DNA of 40,955 nucleotides from Pelagibacteraceae bacterium AG-390-D18 (GTDB taxonomy: Bacteria; Pseudomonadota; Alphaproteobacteria; Pelagibacterales; Pelagibacteraceae), in assembly GCA_003279715.1 (NCBI GenBank), contig QCGY01000013.1, forward strand, positions 1 through 40,955, given 5' to 3'. Below, one piece after another: positions 24,472 to 33,087 of this stretch. The notes beneath the pieces are model-generated. The model searched no databases, was not told the origin of the DNA, and saw only the letters and a list, made by a program, of their open reading frames with translations. The position numbers and the translations under genes are program-made. Within the stretch, counting starts at the first letter, position 1. Every line of letters starts with the position of its first letter.

Positions 24472-24540
24472 CTAACCCCCCAAATAATCGCCAGCTTCCT
24501 GAATAATTTTCCAGAGTTTACTTGCGTTTTCTTTGTTCAC
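24472..24540 (-). pseudogene. 22-codon remnant R4 of the small gene, at its inferred original site
   Basis: It starts GTG at 24540, 10 nt after the yajQ stop, and encodes NKENASKLWKIIQEAGDYLGG before TAG at 24472-24474. Since it directly follows yajQ, it is probably the original 5' end of the small gene, left behind when the first cassette inserted after the GATTATTT of codons about 18-20. Confidence 0.78.
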
Positions 24541-24550
24541 TTATTCTGGA

Positions 24551-25036
24551 TTAATCCCTAAAATTTATAAATTCAAATGGTAGACCAATATCAATTGTTT
24601 TAATGGCAGCTATAGCCTCTTGAAGATCGTCACGTTTTTTTCCATCCACTCTTAGTTCTTCACCTTGAATTTTAATCTGAATTTTAAGTTTAAGTTTTTT
24701 TATATCCCCAATTATTTTTTTTGCATTTTCTTGGCTTATTCCTTCTTTCAATTCACTAACTTGTCGAATGGTACCACCTGATGCACCTTCTGAGTTTTTG
24801 ATATCTAAAACTCGTGGATCTACCTTTCTTCTTATAAGGTGAGTTTCTAAAAGTTCGTTAACTTGTTTTAGTTTTAATTCATCCGTAGCAATTGTTGTGA
24901 TAGTTTTATCTTTTCTTTCGATCGATATATTGAGCCCTTTAAAATCATATCGATTACTTATTTCTCTTAAACAGTTAGCAAGAGCATTATCAAATTCTTG
25001 ATAGTTGACTTTACTGATTACATCAAATGAAGGCAT
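24551..25036 (-). CDS. yajQ: YajQ family nucleotide-binding protein
   Basis: This 161-residue protein is recognised from its start PSFDVISKVNYQEFDNAL, the middle stretch NEREISNRYDFKG-like NRYDFKGLN, the RKVD segment and the C-terminal IGLPFEFINFRD. All are typical of YajQ/DUF520, a duplicated ferredoxin-like fold that binds nucleotides (some members bind cyclic di-GMP). Length is the family standard (about 160-163). It is divergent from the dehydrogenase gene. Its 3' side is the boundary of the cassette array. Confidence 0.94.
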   Translation of the reverse strand: MPSFDVISKVNYQEFDNALANCLREISNRYDFKGLNISIERKDKTITTIATDELKLKQVNELLETHLIRRKVDPRVLDIKNSEGASGGTIRQVSELKEGISQENAKKIIGDIKKLKLKIQIKIQGEELRVDGKKRDDLQEAIAAIKTIDIGLPFEFINFRD

Positions 25037-25108
25037 AATTTTTTTATTAACTTATATAATAATACATTTTTTATTAAAATAAATTAAAGATAAGATAATT
25101 TTTTAAAA
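25037..25108. promoter_or_regulatory. Divergent promoter region between yajQ and the dehydrogenase
   Basis: This 72-bp gap is very AT-rich. A consensus -10 TATAAT lies at 25055-25060 on the plus strand, about 50 nt before the dehydrogenase ATG, but no good -35 sits 16-18 nt upstream. The yajQ promoter must read the other way from the same gap; no clear boxes stand out. Confidence 0.35.
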
Positions 25109-26128
25109 ATGAAAAAAATTAGAATTCATATTAGAAATAACCATTGGAAAGAGAATTTTTTACCTTGTGATCCAGAAGGTGAAAAACATAGCACAATTAC
25201 AAAGGAAGAATTTGAAAAAGGGCTTAGTCAATATCCACAAATAAAAGATAAGATTGAATATCTAGTAGATTGGGATGAAGATAATTATCTTTCTTCAATG
25301 AAAGAAGCAGATGTTTTGTTAGGTTGGCAATTTCCAACAAATAATATTAGAGAAATTGCACCAAACCTTAAATGGATCCATGTTAGTTCAGCAGGTGTTA
25401 ATCATTTATCTCCTTTTGATTGGATGAAAGATGATTTAATTTTAACTAATAGTAGTGGAGTACACTCTAAAAAAGCAGGTGAGTTTGGATTAATGAGCAT
25501 CTTGATGCTTCAAAATCAAATGACAAAAATAATTACTAACCAAAAAAATAAAGAATTTGTTACTTTGCTTAGTAAGCCTATTGAAGGCTTTAAAGTTGTG
25601 GTAGTAGGAACAGGTTCTCTTGGAGGCTCTATGATAAAACACATTAGCAAACTAGGAGCTGAAGTAATTGGTATTAATCGAAAAGGTAATAATGTTGAGG
25701 GTTGTTCGAAAGTAATTACTTTTGATAAAATAGATGATGTATTACCTTTTGCTGATTTTTTATATCTTGCTGTCCCTGAAACAGAGGAAACAAAAGGATT
25801 AATAAATAAAGAAAGACTAGATAATCTTAAACCTACTTGTGGAATTGTTAATATTGGAAGACAATCTGTTTTAGATTATGAAGCTTTAAGACTTAAATTA
25901 GAAAAAAAAGAATTAGCAGGTGCTATTTTAGATGTATTTTCGCATGAGCCCATTCCAAAAAACTCTTCTTTTTGGGACACACCAAATTTAATTATTACTC
26001 CACATATTTCATCAGATAGCCATGGTAACTATATTGAGATGATATTAAAAATATTTTTCAAAAATCTTAAACTCTTTATAGAAAATAAAGATCTTATTAA
26101 CCAAATTGATCGAAAATTAGGTTATTAG
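25109..26128 (+). CDS. D-2-hydroxyacid dehydrogenase (GhrA-like)
   Basis: This 339-residue NAD(P)-dependent enzyme has the Rossmann motif VVVGTGSLGGSM near 165-176. The substrate-binding Arg is in NIGRQSVLDYEAL, the Glu in FSHEPIP, and the catalytic His in ITPHISSDS. The arrangement is closest to glyoxylate/hydroxypyruvate reductases of the GhrA group, but substrate specificity cannot be read from sequence. It is transcribed away from yajQ and followed after 64 nt by the thioredoxin-like gene. Confidence 0.88.
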   Translation: MKKIRIHIRNNHWKENFLPCDPEGEKHSTITKEEFEKGLSQYPQIKDKIEYLVDWDEDNYLSSMKEADVLLGWQFPTNNIREIAPNLKWIHVSSAGVNHLSPFDWMKDDLILTNSSGVHSKKAGEFGLMSILMLQNQMTKIITNQKNKEFVTLLSKPIEGFKVVVVGTGSLGGSMIKHISKLGAEVIGINRKGNNVEGCSKVITFDKIDDVLPFADFLYLAVPETEETKGLINKERLDNLKPTCGIVNIGRQSVLDYEALRLKLEKKELAGAILDVFSHEPIPKNSSFWDTPNLIITPHISSDSHGNYIEMILKIFFKNLKLFIENKDLINQIDRKLGY

Positions 26129-26192
26129 AAATTATTATAGAGACAATTTGTTTGATTACATTACTAATTCACAAATATAAATTGTAACCTAT

Positions 26193-26555
26193 ATGAAAAA
26201 AATATTAATTCTTATTACTTTGGTATTTAACTTTAGTGTAACTGCAATAAGTAAAGAAACCACTTTTACCAAAGGGATATTTGAAAAATCCCAATTAGAT
26301 GGAAAAACTGTTGTAATTCATTCATGGAATAAGACTTGCACAACTTGTGCCAGACAAGTGAAAATATTAGATAAAGCAAAAAAAGATTTTAAAGATGTTA
26401 TTTTTTTGAGTTTTGAACAAACTAAAGATAGAGATATTGCCAAATTTTTAAGCATTGATTACTGGACTACAATTGTTGTTTATAGAGATAATAAGGAAGT
26501 ATCTCGTTCAATTGGCCAAATAAATAAAGAAAAAATTTATTCTCAAATCAATTAA
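26193..26555 (+). CDS. Secreted thioredoxin-like protein
   Basis: This 120-residue protein has an N-terminal hydrophobic segment (about 3-18) that looks like a signal peptide. A short thioredoxin-fold domain follows, with a redox-type CTTC motif in NKTCTTCARQV and a cis-Pro-equivalent region altered to WTTIVVYRD. Only about 100 residues remain after the signal, so it is a minimal periplasmic thioredoxin-like protein. A role in disulfide exchange or cytochrome maturation is likely but not shown. It is convergent with the MFS gene. Confidence 0.8.
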   Translation: MKKILILITLVFNFSVTAISKETTFTKGIFEKSQLDGKTVVIHSWNKTCTTCARQVKILDKAKKDFKDVIFLSFEQTKDRDIAKFLSIDYWTTIVVYRDNKEVSRSIGQINKEKIYSQIN

Positions 26556-26572
26556 CCATAACAATTTTAAAA

Positions 26573-27889
26573 CTAATAATTACTAGGTTTATTTTCTTCA
26601 ATATCAGGCTCTGATATAGGTTTAATTGGATCTTCGATAGGCTCTGTAGAAGGGTTTAATTCAATACCTGCAGGAGTTATGGACTGTGGCATTGCAACGA
26701 ATTGAGAGTCTGGGTTTTCAACAACAGGTCTAACTCTTGATCTGTAAATTCCATATACACCTATTAAAGAATGAAAAAATAATAAAAAAATAAAAAAACC
26801 ATTAGGACCAACTATGCCCATAAAGATTGAGCATAAAAAAGGCCCACCCATAGCTCCCATTCCAAATGTAAACTGTAAACTGGCTCCAGCAGCAACAAAT
26901 TTTTCTTTAGGAATAAAATCGTTAGTATGTGCTAAAATTAGGGAGAACATAGGAAGACTACAAAAAGAAAATAAGATTAAAAAAACATAAAACCAAAATT
27001 TACTGGTTGCTAAATCTCCAGGTAAATACATTTGTCTTGATGATATAACAGCACAAAAAGCAAAAAAAGCAGCAGCAAAGGTCACAATAATAATTACTTT
27101 TCTTCTATCAAACATGTCTGATAACTTTCCAATTGGCCACTGAGAGATAGCACCTGATATGGCAAGCAAGAAAGTAACTAATGAAATTTGAAAAATAGAA
27201 AAGTTCATTGTTGTTGCGTACACAGCAAGTAGTGTAAATAAAGCAGATTGTATTGTTCCATAAAAAAATGAACTTACCATTCCAAAAGGAGATGAAATAA
27301 ATGCTTCCTGTAAAGACATTGTAGATATCTTTTTAAATGTTGGAGCTTTTCTTTTAGTAAGCAAAATTGGAATTAGTGCTGCTGAAGTTATAACTGAAAT
27401 TAATATAAAAGGTTCAAAGTTTAGAGGGTCACTAAAGTTTAATAAAAACATTCCAAGACCCATAGCACCATATAGGATGACCATATAAACTGATAAAACA
27501 CTTCCTCTATTTTTATTACTTGCTCGATCATTCAACCAGCTTTCTGCCACAGTATAAATAGAGACCATACTAATCCCAGTAAGTACTCTTAATAAAAACC
27601 ATACGAAAGGACTTACATATACAGCATGAATTAAAACTACTAATGATGCAATTGATGCAAATGCAGCAAAAACTCTAATGTGACCTACTCGAGAAATAAT
27701 TTGAGGAATAGTTTTAGCACCAACAAAGTAACCAACAAAGTAACCTGACATCATAAAGCCAGTTGCGGTTAAACTAAATTCTTCTTTAACTGCTCTAACT
27801 CCAAGCAAAGATCCCTGAAACCCATAGGCCAACATAAGAGCCCCCATACCTAAAAATAATGCCCATGAATTTTTTAATACTTTTTCCAT
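26573..27889 (-). CDS. MFS transporter (YcaD-like)
   Basis: This 438-residue protein has twelve predicted membrane helices. The loop after helix 8, QWPIGKLSDMFDRRKVIII, is the MFS motif A repeated in the second half (GxxxDxxxRRK). The long C-terminal tail (residues about 395-438) is hydrophilic and rich in Pro, Glu and Ile. The similarity is to the YcaD group of putative efflux carriers. The substrate is unknown. It stands alone, convergent with the thioredoxin-like gene. Confidence 0.88.
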   Translation of the reverse strand: MEKVLKNSWALFLGMGALMLAYGFQGSLLGVRAVKEEFSLTATGFMMSGYFVGYFVGAKTIPQIISRVGHIRVFAAFASIASLVVLIHAVYVSPFVWFLLRVLTGISMVSIYTVAESWLNDRASNKNRGSVLSVYMVILYGAMGLGMFLLNFSDPLNFEPFILISVITSAALIPILLTKRKAPTFKKISTMSLQEAFISSPFGMVSSFFYGTIQSALFTLLAVYATTMNFSIFQISLVTFLLAISGAISQWPIGKLSDMFDRRKVIIIVTFAAAFFAFCAVISSRQMYLPGDLATSKFWFYVFLILFSFCSLPMFSLILAHTNDFIPKEKFVAAGASLQFTFGMGAMGGPFLCSIFMGIVGPNGFFIFLLFFHSLIGVYGIYRSRVRPVVENPDSQFVAMPQSITPAGIELNPSTEPIEDPIKPISEPDIEENKPSNY

Positions 27890-27946
27890 CTGAATCGCTA
27901 TCTATTTCTGATTTGTGGCCAAATCAAGTAAATTGTAATTTAAGGA

Positions 27947-28807
27947 TTACGATTTTTTAAGCTTAAGATATGAGTGAATTGCAATCGTTAAAATGATGAC
28001 TGCTCCACCCTGTATAGTTTCGATACTGGGCTGCTCTTTGATCACCATCCATACCCAAAAAGGACCTATAATTGTTTCTAGCAAAAAAAATAAATTAACC
28101 TCTTCTGCTGGGATAAATCTAGGAGCGATAGTTACCAGTACAAAAGGAATGGCAACACACATTACACACATTAAAGGGACAATTATTAAATCTGTACCTA
28201 CGAGAGAGAAACTATCTACAAAAAGAAAGGCAAAAATTGCAACGCAAAGTTTACCAATTACTGCTGACGGTACCAAATCTCTATCTTTAGCAAATCTTGC
28301 TATAACAGCATTACTAGCTAGCCCAAAAGCGGTAATTATACCAAACAAATCACCATAAAAATTACCCATCTCTATTGAGTCGTAAAAAATATAAGTCACT
28401 GAAATTAAAGTTATAATTATAGCAATCCAAGTTTTTTGATCTGGTACTTCTTTAAGAAAGATACTACCTAATATAGCCGACAACATTGGTGCCATTGCAA
28501 TCATTACAAGAGTATTAGCTACATTGGTATTTTGAATAGATATTAAAAAAGTAATATTACAGATAGAAAAACTTATAACATAAAAAATACCAGGATATCC
28601 CATACCCAACAAAGCTTTTAAGAGATTATTTTTGTAAAAAAAAATAAGTCCAATAAACACAACCAAAAAAGGGATTGCGCCTCTATAAAAAAGCATTCCC
28701 CAGGTTTCAATATTAGATAGCCTAATAAAAATAGAGTCAGGTGTTATTAACATAACAGCTATAAATGCTAATAAAGAACCTTTATGTTGGTTTGATAAAT
28801 TTTTCAT
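27947..28807 (-). CDS. EamA/DMT superfamily permease encoded with the glutathione genes
   Basis: The protein is about 286 residues with ten predicted helices in two EamA repeats. The chosen ATG at 28807 overlaps the gshB stop as ATGA, a classic coupling signal; a TTG 18 nt upstream is less likely. It is thus the third gene of a gshA-gshB-permease operon. EamA proteins in other bacteria export cysteine pathway metabolites, so transport of cysteine, gamma-glutamylcysteine or glutathione is a reasonable but untested guess. Confidence 0.87.
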   Translation of the reverse strand: MKNLSNQHKGSLLAFIAVMLITPDSIFIRLSNIETWGMLFYRGAIPFLVVFIGLIFFYKNNLLKALLGMGYPGIFYVISFSICNITFLISIQNTNVANTLVMIAMAPMLSAILGSIFLKEVPDQKTWIAIIITLISVTYIFYDSIEMGNFYGDLFGIITAFGLASNAVIARFAKDRDLVPSAVIGKLCVAIFAFLFVDSFSLVGTDLIIVPLMCVMCVAIPFVLVTIAPRFIPAEEVNLFFLLETIIGPFWVWMVIKEQPSIETIQGGAVIILTIAIHSYLKLKKS

Positions 28808-29730
28808 GTTTTTAACTCTTTCCAAAAGGTTTTAGCAAGATTAATACCTGATAAATCATATAATGTTTTTAACCCTGTTGGAGATGTAACATTAATATCT
28901 CCATTTAATTTTTGATCAATAAAATCGATACCTGCAAAGAAGATATTTTCTTTTTTAAGATCTTTGGCTATTAATTTTGAAATTTTATTTTCTGTATTAG
29001 TTAATTTAATATTAATTGGTTTAGCTCCTTTGCTCATATTACTTAAAAAAGATCCATGTTTTGGAACTCTAGATATGGCTCCACATACTTTACCATTAAT
29101 TAAAAATACTCTCTTATCTCCTTTACTTATGTTAGACAAAAATTTTTGACACATAATATGATCATGTTTTTTTATAAATTGATTAATTAATTTTAAATTA
29201 AATTTATTTAAAAGATAAATATCATTTCCACTAAAACTATGAATAGGTTTTAAAATTACTTTTTTATTTATTTTAAAAAATTTTTTAATCTCATTAATAT
29301 TTTGAGTAAAAATAGTTTTTGGCATATATCTTTGATATCTAGCTGAATATAGTTTTTCAGACACATTTCTTATTGAAGTAGGATTATTTAATATTTTTAC
29401 TTTATCTTTAATAGTATCTAAAATGTAAGTTGCTGAAATATACTCAAGATTAAATGGAGGATCTTGTCGAATTAAAATAAATTTACATTTAGTAAGGTCT
29501 AATTTTTGTTTTTTTAATATCTTAAAAAATTTTTTTTTAGAATAATCAAATTTTATAAAAAAACCATCAGCTACAGCTTTGGAATTAATTACTGATAGGT
29601 TTTTGGGATCGTAGTAAAATATTTTATATTTTTTTTTCTGAATTTCATGAGCAAGAAAAACACTTGTGTCTGTTAAAGAGTTTAGTTTTGAAGGGTGGTT
29701 TCCTTGAATAGCAACAATTTTATTTATCAT
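28804..29730 (-). CDS. gshB: Glutathione synthetase
   Basis: This 308-residue ATP-grasp enzyme joins gamma-glutamylcysteine and glycine. Family stretches are ILIRQDPPFNLEYISATYIL, NPTSIRNVSEKLYSA, VILKPIHSFSGNDIYLL (ATP-grasp lysine and glycine loop) and DINVTSPTGLKTLYDLSGIN near the C-terminus. The ATG at 29730 is preferred over a GTG at 29739, since the usual start of GshB fits MINKIVAIQ. Its 5' end overlaps the gshA stop by 11 nt. Confidence 0.92.
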   Translation of the reverse strand: MINKIVAIQGNHPSKLNSLTDTSVFLAHEIQKKKYKIFYYDPKNLSVINSKAVADGFFIKFDYSKKKFFKILKKQKLDLTKCKFILIRQDPPFNLEYISATYILDTIKDKVKILNNPTSIRNVSEKLYSARYQRYMPKTIFTQNINEIKKFFKINKKVILKPIHSFSGNDIYLLNKFNLKLINQFIKKHDHIMCQKFLSNISKGDKRVFLINGKVCGAISRVPKHGSFLSNMSKGAKPINIKLTNTENKISKLIAKDLKKENIFFAGIDFIDQKLNGDINVTSPTGLKTLYDLSGINLAKTFWKELKT

Positions 29731-31015
29731 ATAATTCACTTAAATCTTCATTATTAGAAAATTTATTAATCATATGATCTGCATTAGTTGATTTATTATC
29801 AATAACTTTTTGTAAGTGATTTAAAAATATTGTTTCGTTTTTACCACTCTTATTAAGAATTTCTCTATTCTCTAAACCCTTTTTTGATAAATTTAATAAG
29901 GCTGATGACCAATAAAGAAGATCTTTACCCATTAATTGAGTATTAAAACCCTTTTTAGGAGCTTCAAAATAAGCATTAATAATTTTATCTGTATCCCACG
30001 CAGAAACTAGTTCATGAGCTTCGTCTAAATTCCCATATAACATCCCGACATTAAAAGCAGGACCTGCACATAAACAATCCCATCCACATGTATCCATAGA
30101 TCTAAGCTCAATATACTTCTTTAATCTATTTTCCGTAAAAATTGTGCTTAAATGAGTAGTTAAGTCATTTTCAGTGGGTAATCGATTAGATATTTCATCA
30201 ATTTTACCATCCATAAAATCTTTGAAAATATATTTTTGCCCAGAGATATAAGTATTCTTATTTTGAATAAATAAAATTGGAAAATTCATTACAAATTCAG
30301 CATATTTTTCAAAATTTAATTCTTCAAAAAATAATTTAGGAAGACCACCTCTAGAAGTGTTTTGCCAAACTTTTGATCGATAAGATAAATATCCACTATT
30401 TTTTTTTTCAACTATTGAAGAATTTGCAAATAAAGCTATTGAAATTGGAACGATAGAATTAACTATCTTAAATTTTTTTATAAAATCTTGCTCAGAATTA
30501 TAATCGATATTTAATTGGGTCCCACAAGTTCGATACATCATGTCTAAACTTAATTCACCCCCTAAAGGCATGTCTTTAGTCATTAGTTCATATCTCTGTT
30601 TAGGATTATTGGGAATTTCATTTAATTTTGATATTGGATCAAACCCAGCACTGACTATATTAATATCTAATTTTTTAGTAACTTGTCTTAACTCAAATAA
30701 ATAATCCTGTGACTCTGCGCAGGCTTCATGAATATGGTTTAGTTTTTCTCCTGATAATTCTATTTGGTTTCCAGGTTCTAGAGTAATATTTTTTCCACAT
30801 TTATTTAATCCAATTACATTTTCTTTTTCTAAAATTGGATTCCAGCCAAATTCTAACAGAGCTTTAAACATTTCTTTTATTTTAGAATAATTAATTCTTT
30901 TATTATCACGATTGTTGAATAGAAACTTTTCATGCTCAATTCCTATTCTAAAATCTTTTGTTTTTTTTAGGCCAGATTCAAAATATTTAATTATTTGTTC
31001 TTTAGAGTTAATCAT
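29720..31015 (-). CDS. gshA: Glutamate-cysteine ligase (GCS2 type)
   Basis: This 431-residue enzyme makes gamma-glutamylcysteine, the first step of glutathione synthesis. The segments FRIGIEHEKFLF, LEPGNQIELSGE, DMMYRTCGTQLNIDY and RSMDTCGWDCLCAGPAF mark the plant/alphaproteobacterial GCS2 family rather than the E. coli GshA type. The following gshB overlaps its stop. It is the first gene of the three-gene operon; the gap to the HD-domain gene upstream is 30 nt. Confidence 0.92.
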   Translation of the reverse strand: MINSKEQIIKYFESGLKKTKDFRIGIEHEKFLFNNRDNKRINYSKIKEMFKALLEFGWNPILEKENVIGLNKCGKNITLEPGNQIELSGEKLNHIHEACAESQDYLFELRQVTKKLDINIVSAGFDPISKLNEIPNNPKQRYELMTKDMPLGGELSLDMMYRTCGTQLNIDYNSEQDFIKKFKIVNSIVPISIALFANSSIVEKKNSGYLSYRSKVWQNTSRGGLPKLFFEELNFEKYAEFVMNFPILFIQNKNTYISGQKYIFKDFMDGKIDEISNRLPTENDLTTHLSTIFTENRLKKYIELRSMDTCGWDCLCAGPAFNVGMLYGNLDEAHELVSAWDTDKIINAYFEAPKKGFNTQLMGKDLLYWSSALLNLSKKGLENREILNKSGKNETIFLNHLQKVIDNKSTNADHMINKFSNNEDLSELYDK

Positions 31016-31045
31016 TGATATTTAGATAGTATCTTATTATAAAAT

Positions 31046-31603
31046 TTAAAGATAATAATATGGAGTTTTGGAAAAAATTCTTCTAACCATTGGTGAAAAC
31101 TCATCTAAACTCATACTTTTATAATTTGGATCAAAGGAAGATTGGTCATAATTCTCACAAAAGTTAATGGTTGCTTGATAATGTTCGTGATCTTTAAATT
31201 TATCCCTAGCATTTCTGTCGCCCCCTAAATGAGGAGCACTGTAATAAGTTTGAAATAATCCATGATGTTGAATAATCCAATAAGTTCTTTCAGACACGTA
31301 AGGTCTAAGTATAGAAGCTGCATATTGGGAATGATTCATTGGAGCCAGATCATCACCAATATCATGTAACAAAGTAGCAACAACCATTTCTTCATCTTCA
31401 CCATTTTTATAGGCTCGAGTTGCTGCTTGCAAAGAATGTTCTAGTCTTGTTATTTGGTAACCCTCTAAAGTAGCTGTTTGAGAAGCCAAATATTTTATTA
31501 TTCTATCGGCTGTTTGTCTTTCAAAATTTTTTTCATATTTTTCTAAAAGCTGGTAATCTTCTTTTGTACCATTTTTCATTTCTATAAAATTTACTTTTTT
31601 CAT
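31046..31603 (-). CDS. HD-domain protein of the PhnZ/MIOX-like group
   Basis: This 185-residue protein has an HD metal site: RLEHSLQAA (His), LLHDIGDDLAP (His-Asp) and WIIQHHGLFQTY (His-His). The spacing resembles the mixed-valent di-iron oxygenases PhnZ and TmpB, and related HD phosphohydrolases, more than nucleotide-cleaving HD enzymes. Substrate is unknown. It lies 2 nt downstream of purF and may be co-transcribed with it. Confidence 0.75.
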   Translation of the reverse strand: MKKVNFIEMKNGTKEDYQLLEKYEKNFERQTADRIIKYLASQTATLEGYQITRLEHSLQAATRAYKNGEDEEMVVATLLHDIGDDLAPMNHSQYAASILRPYVSERTYWIIQHHGLFQTYYSAPHLGGDRNARDKFKDHEHYQATINFCENYDQSSFDPNYKSMSLDEFSPMVRRIFSKTPYYYL

Positions 31604-31605
31604 AA

Positions 31606-33087
31606 CTAATTATTAGAAGCAGTACTCAATAAAGATAATTGCGTAATCTTATTATCTCCAAGTTCGTCAATAGGTTCAACTGGATAGTCTCCAGTAAAAT
31701 AATGATCAGTTAGTTGAGGATAAGTTTCATTTCTATTTTCAAAACCGATTGCTTTATATAGTCCATTTAATGACAAAAATTTTAAAGATTTTGCTCCAAT
31801 ATACTCACAAATTTCATCATTTGATTTATTAGCAGCCAATAATTCTTTTTTTGTTGGAGTATCCACTCCATAAAAATCTGGATATCTAATTTCAGGGCAA
31901 GCAATTTTAACATGTACTTCTTTTGCACCCGCATCGTATAACATTTTAACAATTTTATAAGAAGTAGTTCCTCTTACTAATGAGTCGTCAATTAATATAA
32001 TTTTTTTATTTTTAATGGTTGTTTGATTTGCATTTAATTTTAATTTAACTCCTAGGCTTCTAATTTTTTGACTAGGTTCAATAAAAGTTCGTCCTACATA
32101 ATGATTTCTTATTAAACCGTGTTCATAATTCATTTTTAAATGTTGAGCAAACCCAAGTGCTGCAGCGTTACCACTATCCGGAACTGGAACAACTATATCT
32201 GCATCAACGTCATTTTCTTTAGCAAGTTCTGTTCCAATATTTTTTCGGTGCTCATAAGCTGTTTTGTTATCAAGTATGCTATCTGGTCTTGCAAAATATA
32301 TATATTCAAATACACAGGGCCTAACTTTTTTTGGAGGAAAGGGTTTAATGCTAGTTAGCTCATCATTTTCAATTAAAACTATCTCTCCATTTTCAACATC
32401 TCTTATAAATTTTGCTCCTATAATATCTAGCGCGCATGTCTCTGATGCAAGCACATAACTATTTCCTAACTTTCCAATTACAAGTGGTCTAATTCCATAG
32501 GGATCTCTAACACCAATTAAAGAATTTTGTGTTAACATAACTAATGCATAACCACCTTGAATTTGAAATATAGCATCAACAACTTTATCTATTGTTTTAG
32601 TTCTTTTAGATTTTGCAATTAATTGAACTATTGTTTCAGTATCTGATGTTGTGTAAAAAATAGCTCCCTCTTCAACTAATTTATTTCTTAAAGATATTGA
32701 ATTAGTTAAATTACCGTTGTGAGCAACTCCAATTCCACCTGCATTAGTGTCAGCAAAAAAAGGCTGGATATTTCTTAAAGTGTTTTCTCCAGTTGTACTA
32801 TACCTATTATGACCAATTGCATAATTTCCTTTAAGTTTTTGAAGTACTTTCTCTTTGTTGAAATTATCACCAACTAAACCAAATCTTTTCTCAGAATAAT
32901 ATTTTTCACCATCAAAAGTAACTATTCCACAACCTTCTTGACCTCGGTGTTGAAGTGAATGAAGACCAAGAGCTGTTAATGCGGAAGCATCTTTTGCATT
33001 ACTTACCCCAAAAACACCACACTCTTCTTTTAATTTTGGATCAAAGTTCTTCGATTTTCTCTTTAGAGTCTTGATATGTTTTTTCAT
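31606..33087 (-). CDS. purF: Amidophosphoribosyltransferase PurF
   Basis: This 493-residue enzyme performs the first committed step of purine synthesis (PRPP + glutamine). The N-terminal nucleophile is Cys23 in EECGVFGV, preceded by a 22-residue propeptide that should be removed. The glutamine amidotransferase Asn/Asp segment GIGVAHNGNLTN and the PRPP loop IILIDDSLVRGTTS are intact. The ATG at 33087 is chosen; a TTG 39 nt upstream adds residues with no family similarity. Either way the gene starts inside cvpA; with the chosen start the overlap is 47 nt. Confidence 0.95.
   Translation of the reverse strand: MKKHIKTLKRKSKNFDPKLKEECGVFGVSNAKDASALTALGLHSLQHRGQEGCGIVTFDGEKYYSEKRFGLVGDNFNKEKVLQKLKGNYAIGHNRYSTTGENTLRNIQPFFADTNAGGIGVAHNGNLTNSISLRNKLVEEGAIFYTTSDTETIVQLIAKSKRTKTIDKVVDAIFQIQGGYALVMLTQNSLIGVRDPYGIRPLVIGKLGNSYVLASETCALDIIGAKFIRDVENGEIVLIENDELTSIKPFPPKKVRPCVFEYIYFARPDSILDNKTAYEHRKNIGTELAKENDVDADIVVPVPDSGNAAALGFAQHLKMNYEHGLIRNHYVGRTFIEPSQKIRSLGVKLKLNANQTTIKNKKIILIDDSLVRGTTSYKIVKMLYDAGAKEVHVKIACPEIRYPDFYGVDTPTKKELLAANKSNDEICEYIGAKSLKFLSLNGLYKAIGFENRNETYPQLTDHYFTGDYPVEPIDELGDNKITQLSLLSTASNN

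Larger units (their letters stand above)
24275..24550. repeat. Cassette junction 4, next to yajQ
   Basis: This holds the shared leader (24283-24338), the motif GATACAAGTTTGGGATCAAGT (about 24343-24363), the GATGAGTCT arm (24378-24422), CCGCATAAGT, iterons (24431-24460) and CTAACCCCCC. The small-gene fragment (to 24540) follows, and then yajQ's stop codon after 10 nt. It is the outer boundary of the whole array. yajQ is intact and has no duplicated piece. Confidence 0.82.

Noticed and set aside
18351..24550. Group I or group II intron, or intein, splitting the small gene
   Set aside because: The gene fragments repeat the same 5' part rather than giving the two halves of one gene. No splice-type or intein domains (Hint, reverse transcriptase) are seen.
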